A DNA stretch of 36,139 bases, taken from contig NZ_JAKGSD010000071.1 of assembly GCF_021654135.1 (NCBI RefSeq), forward strand, positions 1-36,139. The letters run 5' to 3'. Under the pieces are notes generated by a model. That model was not told where the DNA came from. It saw only the letters and a list, made by a program, of their open reading frames with translations, and searched no databases. How positions within the stretch are numbered: the stretch's first letter is position 1; each line of letters opens with the position of its first letter. Below, piece by piece: positions 24,203 to 30,952 of the stretch. The position numbers and the translations under genes were made by a program. The DNA is from Amycolatopsis tucumanensis. Its GTDB lineage: Bacteria > Actinomycetota > Actinomycetes > Mycobacteriales > Pseudonocardiaceae.

Positions 24203-24376
24203 CAGTCGCACAACCAGCTGATCGTCCGTTCGGGGCAGTGCGCTACCTGGGGTGATCGAACCGTGATGTGACAAGCACGATCATCAATGTCCCGTCCACC
24301 AGGGATTCGGGCAGCGGCCACCCGGGGTGCTTAGCGTGTGCGCGCCTTTCCTCCCGAACCCCCGAAAAGGTGACGC

Positions 24377-25912
24377 ATGACCGACCTCTCCCCCACCCGC
24401 CGTCAGGTCCTGATCGCCGGTGGCGCCGCGCTCGGCGCCGCCGCCTTCGCCGGCTGGGGCACCGCCTCCGCCAGCCCGGTGCGCGACCCGTTCACGCTCG
24501 GCGTCGCGTCCGGCGACCCGCTGCCCGACGGCGTCGTGCTGTGGACGCGGCTCGCGCCCGAACCGCTGGCCGCCGACGGCCTCGGCGGCATGCCGTCGAA
24601 GGTCGTGCCGGTCGAGTGGCAGGTCGCCGCCGACGAGCGGTTCCGGCACGTGGTGCGCGCGGGCGCCGAGATCGCGCGGCCGGAGTCGGCGCACACCGTG
24701 CACGCCGAGGTGTCCGGCCTGCGGCCCGGCGCCGAGTACTTCTACCGCTTCCGCGTCGGCAACGAGATCAGCCCGGTGGGCCGCACGAAGACGGCGCCGC
24801 GGCCGGGCGCGCGGCTGGACAAGTTCTCGTTCGCGTTCGCCAGCTGCCAGAACTACCCGGACGGCTTCTACACCGCGCACGCCCACCTCGCGCAGGAGGA
24901 CCTGGACCTGGTGGCGTTCCTCGGCGACTACATCTACGAGGGCAACGGGCAGGGCAGCATCGGCCGCGGGCACACCCCGGCCGCGGAGACGTTCACCCTG
25001 GCCGACTACCGCGTCCGGCTGGCCCAGTACAAGGGCGACGCGGACCTGCAGGCCGCGCACGCCGCGTTCCCGTGGGCGCTCGTGTTCGACGACCACGAGG
25101 TGGAGAACAACTGGGCGGGTGACATCTCGCAGCCCGACACCGAGCCCGACCAGGACCCGGCCGTGTTCCGGCAGCGGCGGGCCCAGGCGTTCCAGGCGTA
25201 CTGGGAGCACATGCCGCTGCGCCGCGCCCAGCGCCCGTCCGGGCCGGACATCCGCATCTTCCGCAGGCTCACCTTCGGCGACCTGGTGGACGTGCACCTG
25301 CTGGACACCCGCCAGTACCGGGACGACCAGGTCGCGGGCGACGCGCGGCTGGACCCGTCGCGCACGATCCTGGGCGCGCAGCAGAAGGAGTGGCTGCTGC
25401 GCAACCTGTCCGGCCCGACCGCGCGGTGGAACGTCCTGGCGCAGCAGGTGTTCTTCTCCCAGCGCGACTTCACATCCGGCACGGCCGACTCGTTCAGCGA
25501 CGACGCCTGGGACAACTACTACGTGGAGCGCAACCTGGTGCGCTCGAAGCTGGCGCAGGCGAGCAACCCGGTGGTCATCACGGGCGACGTGCACGCCAAT
25601 TACGTGGCCGACGTGAAGGCCGACTTCGAGGACCCGGCGTCGGCGACGGTCGCGACCGAGCTGGTGGGCACGTCGATCTCCTCCGGCGGCGACGGGACCG
25701 ACCAGAACTCCGGTGACCGCGTGCAGCTCGCGGAGAACCCGCACATCAAGTTCATCAACCGCAAGCGCGGCTACGTGCGCAACACGATCACCCGGGACTC
25801 GTGGACCGCCGACTACCGCATCGTGGACTACGTGACGCGACCCGGCGCGCCCGTCCAGACGCGGGCGAGCTTCGTCATCGAAGCCGGCCGCGCGGGAGCG
25901 CAGCAGGTCTGA
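24377..25912 (+). CDS. phoD: PhoD-type alkaline phosphatase, Tat-exported
   Basis: A 511-residue extracellular phosphodiesterase/alkaline phosphatase of the PhoD family (Ca/Fe-dependent). The N-terminal SPTRRQVLIAGGAALGAAAF has the twin arginines of a Tat signal, with cleavage near TASAS. The N-terminal beta domain holds FTLGVASGDPLPDGVVLWTR. Catalytic motifs follow: FASCQNYPDGFY, VAFLGDYIYEG, FDDHEVENNW and VITGDVHANYVADV, which supply the metal ligands. The start ATG 24377 has AAAAGG 8 bases upstream. PhoD genes are usually part of the PhoP regulon; I see no clear GTTCACC direct repeats, so this is not shown. TAGCGT at 24332-24337 may be the -10 box. A strong hairpin follows the stop codon (25918-25959). 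Confidence 0.94.
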   Translation: MTDLSPTRRQVLIAGGAALGAAAFAGWGTASASPVRDPFTLGVASGDPLPDGVVLWTRLAPEPLAADGLGGMPSKVVPVEWQVAADERFRHVVRAGAEIARPESAHTVHAEVSGLRPGAEYFYRFRVGNEISPVGRTKTAPRPGARLDKFSFAFASCQNYPDGFYTAHAHLAQEDLDLVAFLGDYIYEGNGQGSIGRGHTPAAETFTLADYRVRLAQYKGDADLQAAHAAFPWALVFDDHEVENNWAGDISQPDTEPDQDPAVFRQRRAQAFQAYWEHMPLRRAQRPSGPDIRIFRRLTFGDLVDVHLLDTRQYRDDQVAGDARLDPSRTILGAQQKEWLLRNLSGPTARWNVLAQQVFFSQRDFTSGTADSFSDDAWDNYYVERNLVRSKLAQASNPVVITGDVHANYVADVKADFEDPASATVATELVGTSISSGGDGTDQNSGDRVQLAENPHIKFINRKRGYVRNTITRDSWTADYRIVDYVTRPGAPVQTRASFVIEAGRAGAQQV

Positions 25913-25917
25913 CCGGC

Positions 25918-25959
25918 GTTCCTCACCCGCCGGTCTCCCGCAGCCGGCGGGTGAGGAAC
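25918..25959. terminator. Bidirectional 16-bp hairpin between phoD and the ECF42 sigma gene
   Basis: GTTCCTCACCCGCCGG (25918-25933) and CCGGCGGGTGAGGAAC (25944-25959) are perfect inverted repeats of 16 bp with a 10-base loop, starting 5 bases past the phoD stop. On the minus strand the same hairpin covers the last codons and the stop of the sigma factor gene. It can stop both converging transcripts. Confidence 0.75.
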
Positions 25960-27113
25960 TCCCGCTCGGGCGCGTTCTCCGTCCGCCGCAAGGCTTCCTC
26001 GTAGGCGCGTGCCGCCTCCTCCCGCCGGTCCAGGCGGCGCAGCAGGTCCGCCCGGACCGCGTGGAACAGGTAGTACTCGGTCAGCCGCAGGCGCTCCACG
26101 AGCGCCAGCCCGGCCGCGGGACCGTCGACCTCCGCCACCGCCACGGCCCGGTGCAGGGCCGCCACCGGGGACGGCGCGACCGCCATCAGCTGGTCGTACA
26201 GCGCCACCACCTGCCGCCAGTCGGTGTCCGCGGCGGTCGGCGCGTCGCTGTGCACGGCGTTGATCGCGGCCTGGATCTGGTACGGCCCCGGGCGTCCCCG
26301 GCGCAGGCACCGGCGCACCAAGGCCTGTCCCTCGGCGATCAGCTCCCGGTCCCACCGGCTCCGGTCCTGGTCGGCCAGCAGCACCAGCTCCCCGCCCGGA
26401 CCGGTGCGGGCGGCGCGGCGCGACTCGGTCAGCAGCATCAGCGCGAGCAGCCCCAGCACTTCCGGCTCGTCCGGCATCAGCCCGGCCAGCACCCGTGTCA
26501 GCCGGATCGCCTCGGCGCACAGGGCCGCGCGCCTGGCCGTGTAGCCCTCGTTGAACACCAGGTACAGCACCGCGAGCACGGCCCGCAGCCGGTCCGGCAG
26601 GTCCGCCTCGTCCGGCACCCGGTACGGGATGCGGGCGGCGCGGATCTTGCCCTTCGCGCGCACGATCCGCTGCGCCATCGTCTTCTCCGGCACCAGGAAC
26701 GCCCGCGCGATCTCGGCGGTCGTCAGCCCGCCGAGCAGCCGCAGGGTGAGCGCGACCCGCGCGGCCGGGGCGAGCGCCGGGTGGCAGCACGTGAAGATCA
26801 GCCGGAGCCGTTCGTCGGGCACGGCGCCCTCCTCCACCGGATCGTCACGTGCGTGCAGCAGGGCCGCGTGGGCCTGCCGGTCGTCGCGGGTCGCCTCGCG
26901 CCGCAACCGGTCCACGGCGCGGTTGCGGGCCGTCGTGATGATCCAGCCCGCCGGGCTGGGCGGAACCCCGTCCTCGGGCCACCGCCGCACGGCCGTCGCG
27001 AACGCGTCCTGGACCGCCTCCTCGGCGATGTCGATGTCGCCGAAGACGCGGACCAGGACGGCCACCGCGCGCCCGTACTCCTCCCGGAAGACGCGGGCGA
27101 TCTCGTCGGTCAA
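25923..27113 (-). CDS. ECF42-type RNA polymerase sigma factor (SigJ-like TPR extension)
   Basis: A sigma factor of about 396 residues. Region 2 is at the N-terminus (VFREEYGRAVAVLVRVFGDIDIAEEAVQDAFATAVRRWP), with the DNA-melting WIITTARNRAVDRLRRE. Region 4 is LTLRLLGGLTTAEIARAFLVPEKTMAQRIVRAKGKI. A long C-terminal extension follows with YLVFNEGY, then helical repeats (QIQAAINAVHSDAP, ALHRAVAVAEVDGPAAGLALVERL) as in ECF42, where the extension is a TPR-like domain. The sequences above are family landmarks, not whole. The likely start is TTG 27113, overlapping the DGPF gene stop as TTGA, so translation should be coupled. The last codons form half of the hairpin at 25918-25959. Confidence 0.93.
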   Translation of the reverse strand: MTDEIARVFREEYGRAVAVLVRVFGDIDIAEEAVQDAFATAVRRWPEDGVPPSPAGWIITTARNRAVDRLRREATRDDRQAHAALLHARDDPVEEGAVPDERLRLIFTCCHPALAPAARVALTLRLLGGLTTAEIARAFLVPEKTMAQRIVRAKGKIRAARIPYRVPDEADLPDRLRAVLAVLYLVFNEGYTARRAALCAEAIRLTRVLAGLMPDEPEVLGLLALMLLTESRRAARTGPGGELVLLADQDRSRWDRELIAEGQALVRRCLRRGRPGPYQIQAAINAVHSDAPTAADTDWRQVVALYDQLMAVAPSPVAALHRAVAVAEVDGPAAGLALVERLRLTEYYLFHAVRADLLRRLDRREEAARAYEEALRRTENAPEREFLTRRLRETGG

Positions 27114-27463
27114 CCGCAGGACCCGTCGACCACCGGCCGGACCTCGATGGGCAGTGTGGTCGCCGCCGTCAGCTTGCGGCCCCACTCCAGCGCCTCGTCC
27201 AGGTCCGCGGCCTGGATAATGGTGAACCCGCCGACGTGCTCCTTGCCCTCCAGGTAGGGCCCGTCGGTGACGAGCACGTCGTCGCCCCGCGCGTGCACGA
27301 CGGTGGCGGTGCTCGGCGGGTGCAGGCCCGCGTTGAACACCCAGGCGCCCGCGGCCCGCAACTCCTCCTGGAACGCCGCCACCTTCGCCATGATCGGCTC
27401 GAGGAATTCCGGCGGGGGCGGCTCGCCGTCGGGCTGGTAGATCGTGAGCAGGTAGTGGGTCAT
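27110..27463 (-). CDS. YCII-related / DGPF-domain protein
   Basis: A 117-residue protein of the YCII/DGPF family: MTHYLLTIYQPDGEP at the start, the conserved TDGPYLEGKEHVGGFTII (DGPF motif) at residues ~86-103 and LDEALEWGRKL. Such proteins form ferredoxin-like dimers and are the standard partners of ECF42 sigma factors, where they may sense or modify the signal. ATG 27463 has GAGGAGGG upstream. The stop overlaps the TTG start of the sigma gene as TTGA, so the two are one operon with this gene first. Confidence 0.93.
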   Translation of the reverse strand: MTHYLLTIYQPDGEPPPPEFLEPIMAKVAAFQEELRAAGAWVFNAGLHPPSTATVVHARGDDVLVTDGPYLEGKEHVGGFTIIQAADLDEALEWGRKLTAATTLPIEVRPVVDGSCG

Positions 27464-27548
27464 GGTCCCTCCTCGGTTCGGTCTTCACCACCTACACGAA
27501 CGACGACCCCGCGGATCGACACCTCAGCGAAATTGGCCCGGGCATCAC

Positions 27549-27884
27549 TCAGTCGGGGTGCTGGACGGGTGAGGTGGTGTCGATCAGCGCACGGAGCGTC
27601 CGCTGGTACCGCTCGAAGGCGGCCCGGCCCTCGTCGGTGAGGGAGAGCCAGGTCCGCGGCCGCTTGCCCTCGTACCCCTTGACCACCTCGACGTACCCGG
27701 CCCGCTCCAGGGTGAGGATGTGCCGCGACAGCAACGAGTCGCTGACCTCGACTGTGTCGCGGAGCAACCCGAACGCGACGCGGTCGGCCGCGGCCAGCGC
27801 CGCCATGGCCGACAGCCGGACCGGCGCGTGGATGATCTCGTCGAGCTGGTGCCGGGGGTGGGCACCCGTCTTCCTGCCGCTCAC
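27549..27884 (-). CDS. Winged-helix transcriptional regulator (PF13601-like)
   Basis: A 111-residue winged-helix protein of the HTH_34/ArsR-like group: LDEIIHAPVRLSAMAALAAA, then FGLLRDTVEVSDSLLSRHILTLERAGYVEVVKGYEG, then the wing RPRTWLSLTDEGRAAFERY. GTG 27884 overlaps the stop of the upstream membrane protein gene (GTGA), so the pair is translationally coupled. This gene pairing, a small membrane protein with a winged-helix partner, is common in actinobacteria and its signal is unknown. The likely operator is the palindrome at 28317-28339 in front of the pair. Confidence 0.9.
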   Translation of the reverse strand: MSGRKTGAHPRHQLDEIIHAPVRLSAMAALAAADRVAFGLLRDTVEVSDSLLSRHILTLERAGYVEVVKGYEGKRPRTWLSLTDEGRAAFERYQRTLRALIDTTSPVQHPD

Positions 27885-28300
27885 CGGCGCGCGACCCGCC
27901 ACGCCAGGACGATGAACGGCAGCGCGGGCAGCACTCCGGCCGGCACCGCCCACGGGGTGAAGCCCTCGGGGACGAGGAACTTGTCGAGCAGCATGGTGGG
28001 CACGGCGAGCCCGACGCTGGCCCAGACGGCCGCGTTCTCCAGCCGCGCGGCGGCCCGGTCGATCATCCGCAGCCGCAGGCCGATGAGGCCGGTGAGCACG
28101 ACCACGACCAGCACCCCCGGCAGGACCAGGTCCCCGACGGCGGCCGGGGCGGCGACCAGCCCGATGTAGCAGGCCGCGGTGAACACGGCCATGACTGCCG
28201 TGGCGGCCACGTACCACCAGCGTTCCCGGCGGACCCGGCGGCCTACGCGGTCGATCGTGTCCAGCGCTTCTCGCGGATCCAGCTCATGGGGCGAGGCCAT
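27881..28300 (-). CDS. Small four-TM membrane protein
   Basis: A 139-residue integral membrane protein. After a hydrophilic N-terminus (ASPHELDPREALDTIDRVGRR) come four hydrophobic segments: WWYVAATAVMAVFTAACYIG, VLPGVLVVVVLTGLIGL, AAVWASVGLAVPTMLL, and AVPAGVLPALPFIVLAWRVA with a basic end. Family unknown. ATG 28300 has no Shine-Dalgarno sequence. The gene is first in an operon with the winged-helix regulator, sharing GTGA. A role as sensor or partner of that regulator is inference. Confidence 0.85.
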   Translation of the reverse strand: MASPHELDPREALDTIDRVGRRVRRERWWYVAATAVMAVFTAACYIGLVAAPAAVGDLVLPGVLVVVVLTGLIGLRLRMIDRAAARLENAAVWASVGLAVPTMLLDKFLVPEGFTPWAVPAGVLPALPFIVLAWRVARR

Positions 28301-28316
28301 GTGTCCATGCTGACAT

Positions 28317-28339
28317 GTACTTGAATGACACTCAAGTAC
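28317..28339. promoter_or_regulatory. Perfect palindrome upstream of the membrane protein/wHTH operon
   Basis: GTACTTGA (28317-28324) and TCAAGTAC (28332-28339) are perfect 8-base inverted repeats around ATGACAC, 23 bases in total. They begin 16 bases before ATG 28300 and include a possible -35, TTGAGT (28335-28330 on the minus strand). This is the expected operator of the winged-helix protein, indicating autoregulation. Confidence 0.6.
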
Positions 28340-28510
28340 TTTCCGGTCGGTTTTTCCGTGCCCCCAGCCCGGAAAATGCGTTGACCGTGGCGCCTGCACC
28401 GAGGGACTCTGGGCGTACCGAAACTCCACGCGACGCCCGCCCGATCCGCTGCGCCCGGCTCCACACCGCGCGCTCCGGTCCGGTCGCCGGGGCGCGCGTG
28501 CGCGGGCCCG

Positions 28511-29512
28511 CTATCGCACGGGCCGCCCCCGGCCGGCGCGGACCGAAGCCGCGCCGGCCGGGGTGACCAACGGCGCCACAGCCTTCAGCGTCCGCAGGAT
28601 CGGCGCGGTCTCCAGGTGCGTGATCGCGGGCAGCGCGAGCCGGGTCGTCAGATATCGGTGCAACGCGCCGGTGTCCGCGCACAACGCGATCGACAGCAGG
28701 TTGGTGCGCCCGGTGGTGGCGGCGACGACGGCGAGTTCCGCGTGGCGAGCCAGTTCCGTCGCGACCGCGTCCAGGTGCACCGGGGGCACGGACATCCACA
28801 GCAGCGCCGAAGCCGTGATGCCGAGCAGCGCGTCGTCGATCTCGACGTCGAAGAACAACGCGCCGCGCCCGCGGAGTTCGTCGACCCGCCGGGCGACCGT
28901 CGATGCCGACCACCCGGTCGCCGCGGCCAGAGCCGTGTAGCCGGCGCGGCCGTCCTGCGCGAGCGCGGCCAGCAGCACACGGTCAGTCTCGCCGAGCTCG
29001 ACCGGTTCGCCCGTCGGCGCCGGGCGGCTCAGTTCCCGTTGCTGCGCGGGCGAAAGCGCGTCGAGGTGGCCACGCCACGCCGTCGGGCCGCCCAGGTAGG
29101 TGTGCAGCAGGTAGTGCGCCGACACGGAGGTGACGCTCGCGGTGCGCGGGATGTCCCGCAGCAGCAGCGAGTTCCCCGCGCCCGGCTCGGCGCGGACGAT
29201 CGCGACGATCTCCGTGCCGCCCGAGGTCAGCCGCACCCAGGCCGTGTCGTCGCGCCGGGCGAGCGCGTGCGCGATGTCGTGCGCGGTGCTCGGCGCCGCG
29301 GTGAGCCGGACGATCCACTGCTGCCCACGCGTGCCGGCCGGGTCCGGAAGCCCGGTCACCCGCAGCCCGGCCTCGCGGGTGAGCCGCTGGTAGCGCCGCG
29401 TCACGGTCTGAGTCGACGTGCCCAGCACGGCGGCGATCTTCGTGAACGGCGCCCGCGCGTCCAGGTGGAGGGCGTGGAGCAGTCCGCGGTCGAGCTCGTC
29501 CAGCACGGTCAT
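28511..29512 (-). CDS. Tandem-domain AsnC/Lrp-family regulator
   Basis: A 333-residue protein with two AsnC units in one chain. The first helix-turn-helix is LDELDRGLLHALHLDARAPFT with LGTSTQTVTRRYQRL (residues 3-45), and the second starts near residue 175: LGETDRVLLAALAQDGRAGY with TGWSASTVARRVDELRGRGA. Each is followed by a ligand-sensing region. This duplicated architecture is common in actinobacteria. ATG 29512 is preceded by TATAGT at a 7-base gap, so the mRNA is probably leaderless. It is divergent from an MFS exporter and likely controls it. Its last ~18 codons form a very strong hairpin (28527-28563), probably the terminator. Confidence 0.92.
   Translation of the reverse strand: MTVLDELDRGLLHALHLDARAPFTKIAAVLGTSTQTVTRRYQRLTREAGLRVTGLPDPAGTRGQQWIVRLTAAPSTAHDIAHALARRDDTAWVRLTSGGTEIVAIVRAEPGAGNSLLLRDIPRTASVTSVSAHYLLHTYLGGPTAWRGHLDALSPAQQRELSRPAPTGEPVELGETDRVLLAALAQDGRAGYTALAAATGWSASTVARRVDELRGRGALFFDVEIDDALLGITASALLWMSVPPVHLDAVATELARHAELAVVAATTGRTNLLSIALCADTGALHRYLTTRLALPAITHLETAPILRTLKAVAPLVTPAGAASVRAGRGRPVR
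28527..28563 (-). terminator. Intragenic 15-bp hairpin near the end of the AsnC gene
   Basis: On the minus strand CCCCGGCCGGCGCGG and CCGCGCCGGCCGGGG are perfect 15-bp arms with a 7-base loop containing TTCG closed by C-G. It lies in the last codons of the gene, before the stop at 28511. It is all G/C and lacks a U-run, so termination or mRNA 3' protection are both possible. Confidence 0.55.
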
Positions 29513-29519
29513 TTCCCGC

Positions 29520-29551
29520 ACTATAGCGCTTCTGATGGAGGAATCCGCCAG
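29520..29551. promoter_or_regulatory. AsnC leaderless promoter and putative operator
   Basis: TATAGT (minus, 29525-29520) stands 7 bases before the AsnC ATG. Nearby, CTGATGGA-GGAA-TCCGCCAG (29532-29551) is an imperfect inverted repeat (6 of 8 pairs) of the size AsnC proteins bind, between the divergent AsnC and MFS genes. The MFS gene has GAAGGGAA before ATG 29624. Confidence 0.4.
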
Positions 29552-29623
29552 TTTTCGGCTCGTGAGTGGAACCAGTCTGACCCTCCCCGCACGCTGTCGC
29601 CGACCGCGTAGAAGGGAAGCCGG

Positions 29624-30952
29624 ATGAACCACCGAGCGGCGCTGACCGCACTGCTGACCGCCGAAGCGATGAACCTGCTGGACTCGACGATCGTCCAGGT
29701 CGCCGCGCCCGCCGTGCACGCGAGCCTGCCCGGGCCGGTGGCGGACGTCCAGTGGTTCAGCGCCGCCTACACCCTGCCGTTCGCCGCGCTGCTGATCACC
29801 GGTGGGCGGCTCGGCGACCTCGCCGGGCGCCGCCGGGTGTTCCGGCTCGGCGTGACGGCGTTCCTGCTCACCTCGCTGGCGTGCGCGCTCGCGCCGGCCG
29901 CGAACGCGTTGATCGTGTTCCGCGCCGCGCAGGGCGCGTCCGCGGCGGTGATCATCCCGCAGACGATCGGGCTGATCCGCACGATGTTCACCGGCCCCGC
30001 GCTCTCCCGCGCGCTGGGCGCGATCGGCCCGGTCATGGGGCTCGCGGCGGTGTGCGGGCCGGTGCTCGGCGGCGTGCTCACCGAGGCCTGGACCTGGCGC
30101 TCGGCGTTCCTGGTGAACGTGCCGCTGTCGGTGATCGTCTTGCGGCTCGCCCGTGGCCTGCCGGAGGACCGCGCGCCCGGCCGCCCGCGCCTGGACGTGC
30201 CGGGGACGGTGCTCGCGGTCCTCGGCCTCGGGCTGCTCGTCCACCCGCTGACGCAACCGTCCACTCCGGACTACCGGCTCCTCGCCGCCGGCGCCGTCGT
30301 GCTCGTCGTCTTCGTGCTGCACCAGCGCCGCGGCCGCGCTCCGCTCGTCGAACGGTCCCTGTTCGCCGGACGACGGTTCCCGGCCGCGCTGGTCACCTCG
30401 GCGCTGTTCTTCACCGCCACCTCGGGCCTGACCCTGGTCGTGGTCCTGCACGAGCAACTGGACGCGGGCGCGGGTGTGCGTGCCGCCGGGCTGACGCTGG
30501 TGCCGTGGTCGGCCGGGCTGGGCGTGGCGTCCTGGGTCGCGGGCTCGGTCCTGGTGCCCCGCTTCGGCGACCGCGTGATGCCCGCCGGGCTCGCCGTGTT
30601 CGTCGCGGGCCTGGTCACCGCGTGCCTGGTGGCCGATCACGCCGCGTTCCTCGGTGCACTGGGGGTGATCGGAATCGGCGCGGGGTTGTTCAGCCCGGCG
30701 TTCTTCACCGCGGCGTTGCGCGCGGTGCGCCCGGTGGAAATCGGCTCCGCCGCGGGATTGCTCAACGCGGTGCAGCAACTCGGTGCGACGCTCGGTGTCG
30801 CGCTGCTCGGCGGTGTGTTCTTCGGGAGCGGAGCGCTTGCGGCGTACCGGATCGGGATCGCATTGGCGATCGGCGCCGCGGCAGGCGCCGCGGTGATGGC
30901 GGGAAAACGACGCTCTCGGTTTTCCGGTGAAGCGGGTTATCGTGTTTCGTGA
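29624..30952 (+). CDS. MFS multidrug-type exporter (DHA2-like)
   Basis: A 442-residue major facilitator superfamily transporter of the DHA2 drug/proton antiporter type. The N-terminal segment LTAEAMNLLDSTIVQVAAPA is typical. Motif A is GGRLGDLAGRRRVFRLG; the exporter motif C region is GPVMGLAAVCGPVLGGVLTEAWTW followed by RSAFLVNVPLSV. Many further hydrophobic segments follow, with 12-14 helices expected. ATG 29624 has GAAGGGAA 5 bases upstream. It is divergent from the tandem AsnC gene and overlaps the next gene by GTGA, so it is co-translated with a pseudo-kinase sensor. The substrate is unknown, probably a toxic compound or antibiotic. Confidence 0.93.
   Translation: MNHRAALTALLTAEAMNLLDSTIVQVAAPAVHASLPGPVADVQWFSAAYTLPFAALLITGGRLGDLAGRRRVFRLGVTAFLLTSLACALAPAANALIVFRAAQGASAAVIIPQTIGLIRTMFTGPALSRALGAIGPVMGLAAVCGPVLGGVLTEAWTWRSAFLVNVPLSVIVLRLARGLPEDRAPGRPRLDVPGTVLAVLGLGLLVHPLTQPSTPDYRLLAAGAVVLVVFVLHQRRGRAPLVERSLFAGRRFPAALVTSALFFTATSGLTLVVVLHEQLDAGAGVRAAGLTLVPWSAGLGVASWVAGSVLVPRFGDRVMPAGLAVFVAGLVTACLVADHAAFLGALGVIGIGAGLFSPAFFTAALRAVRPVEIGSAAGLLNAVQQLGATLGVALLGGVFFGSGALAAYRIGIALAIGAAAGAAVMAGKRRSRFSGEAGYRVS

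Noticed and set aside
24275..24376. PHO box in front of phoD
   Set aside because: No pair of GTTCACC-like direct repeats could be found, so Pho control is not claimed from sequence.
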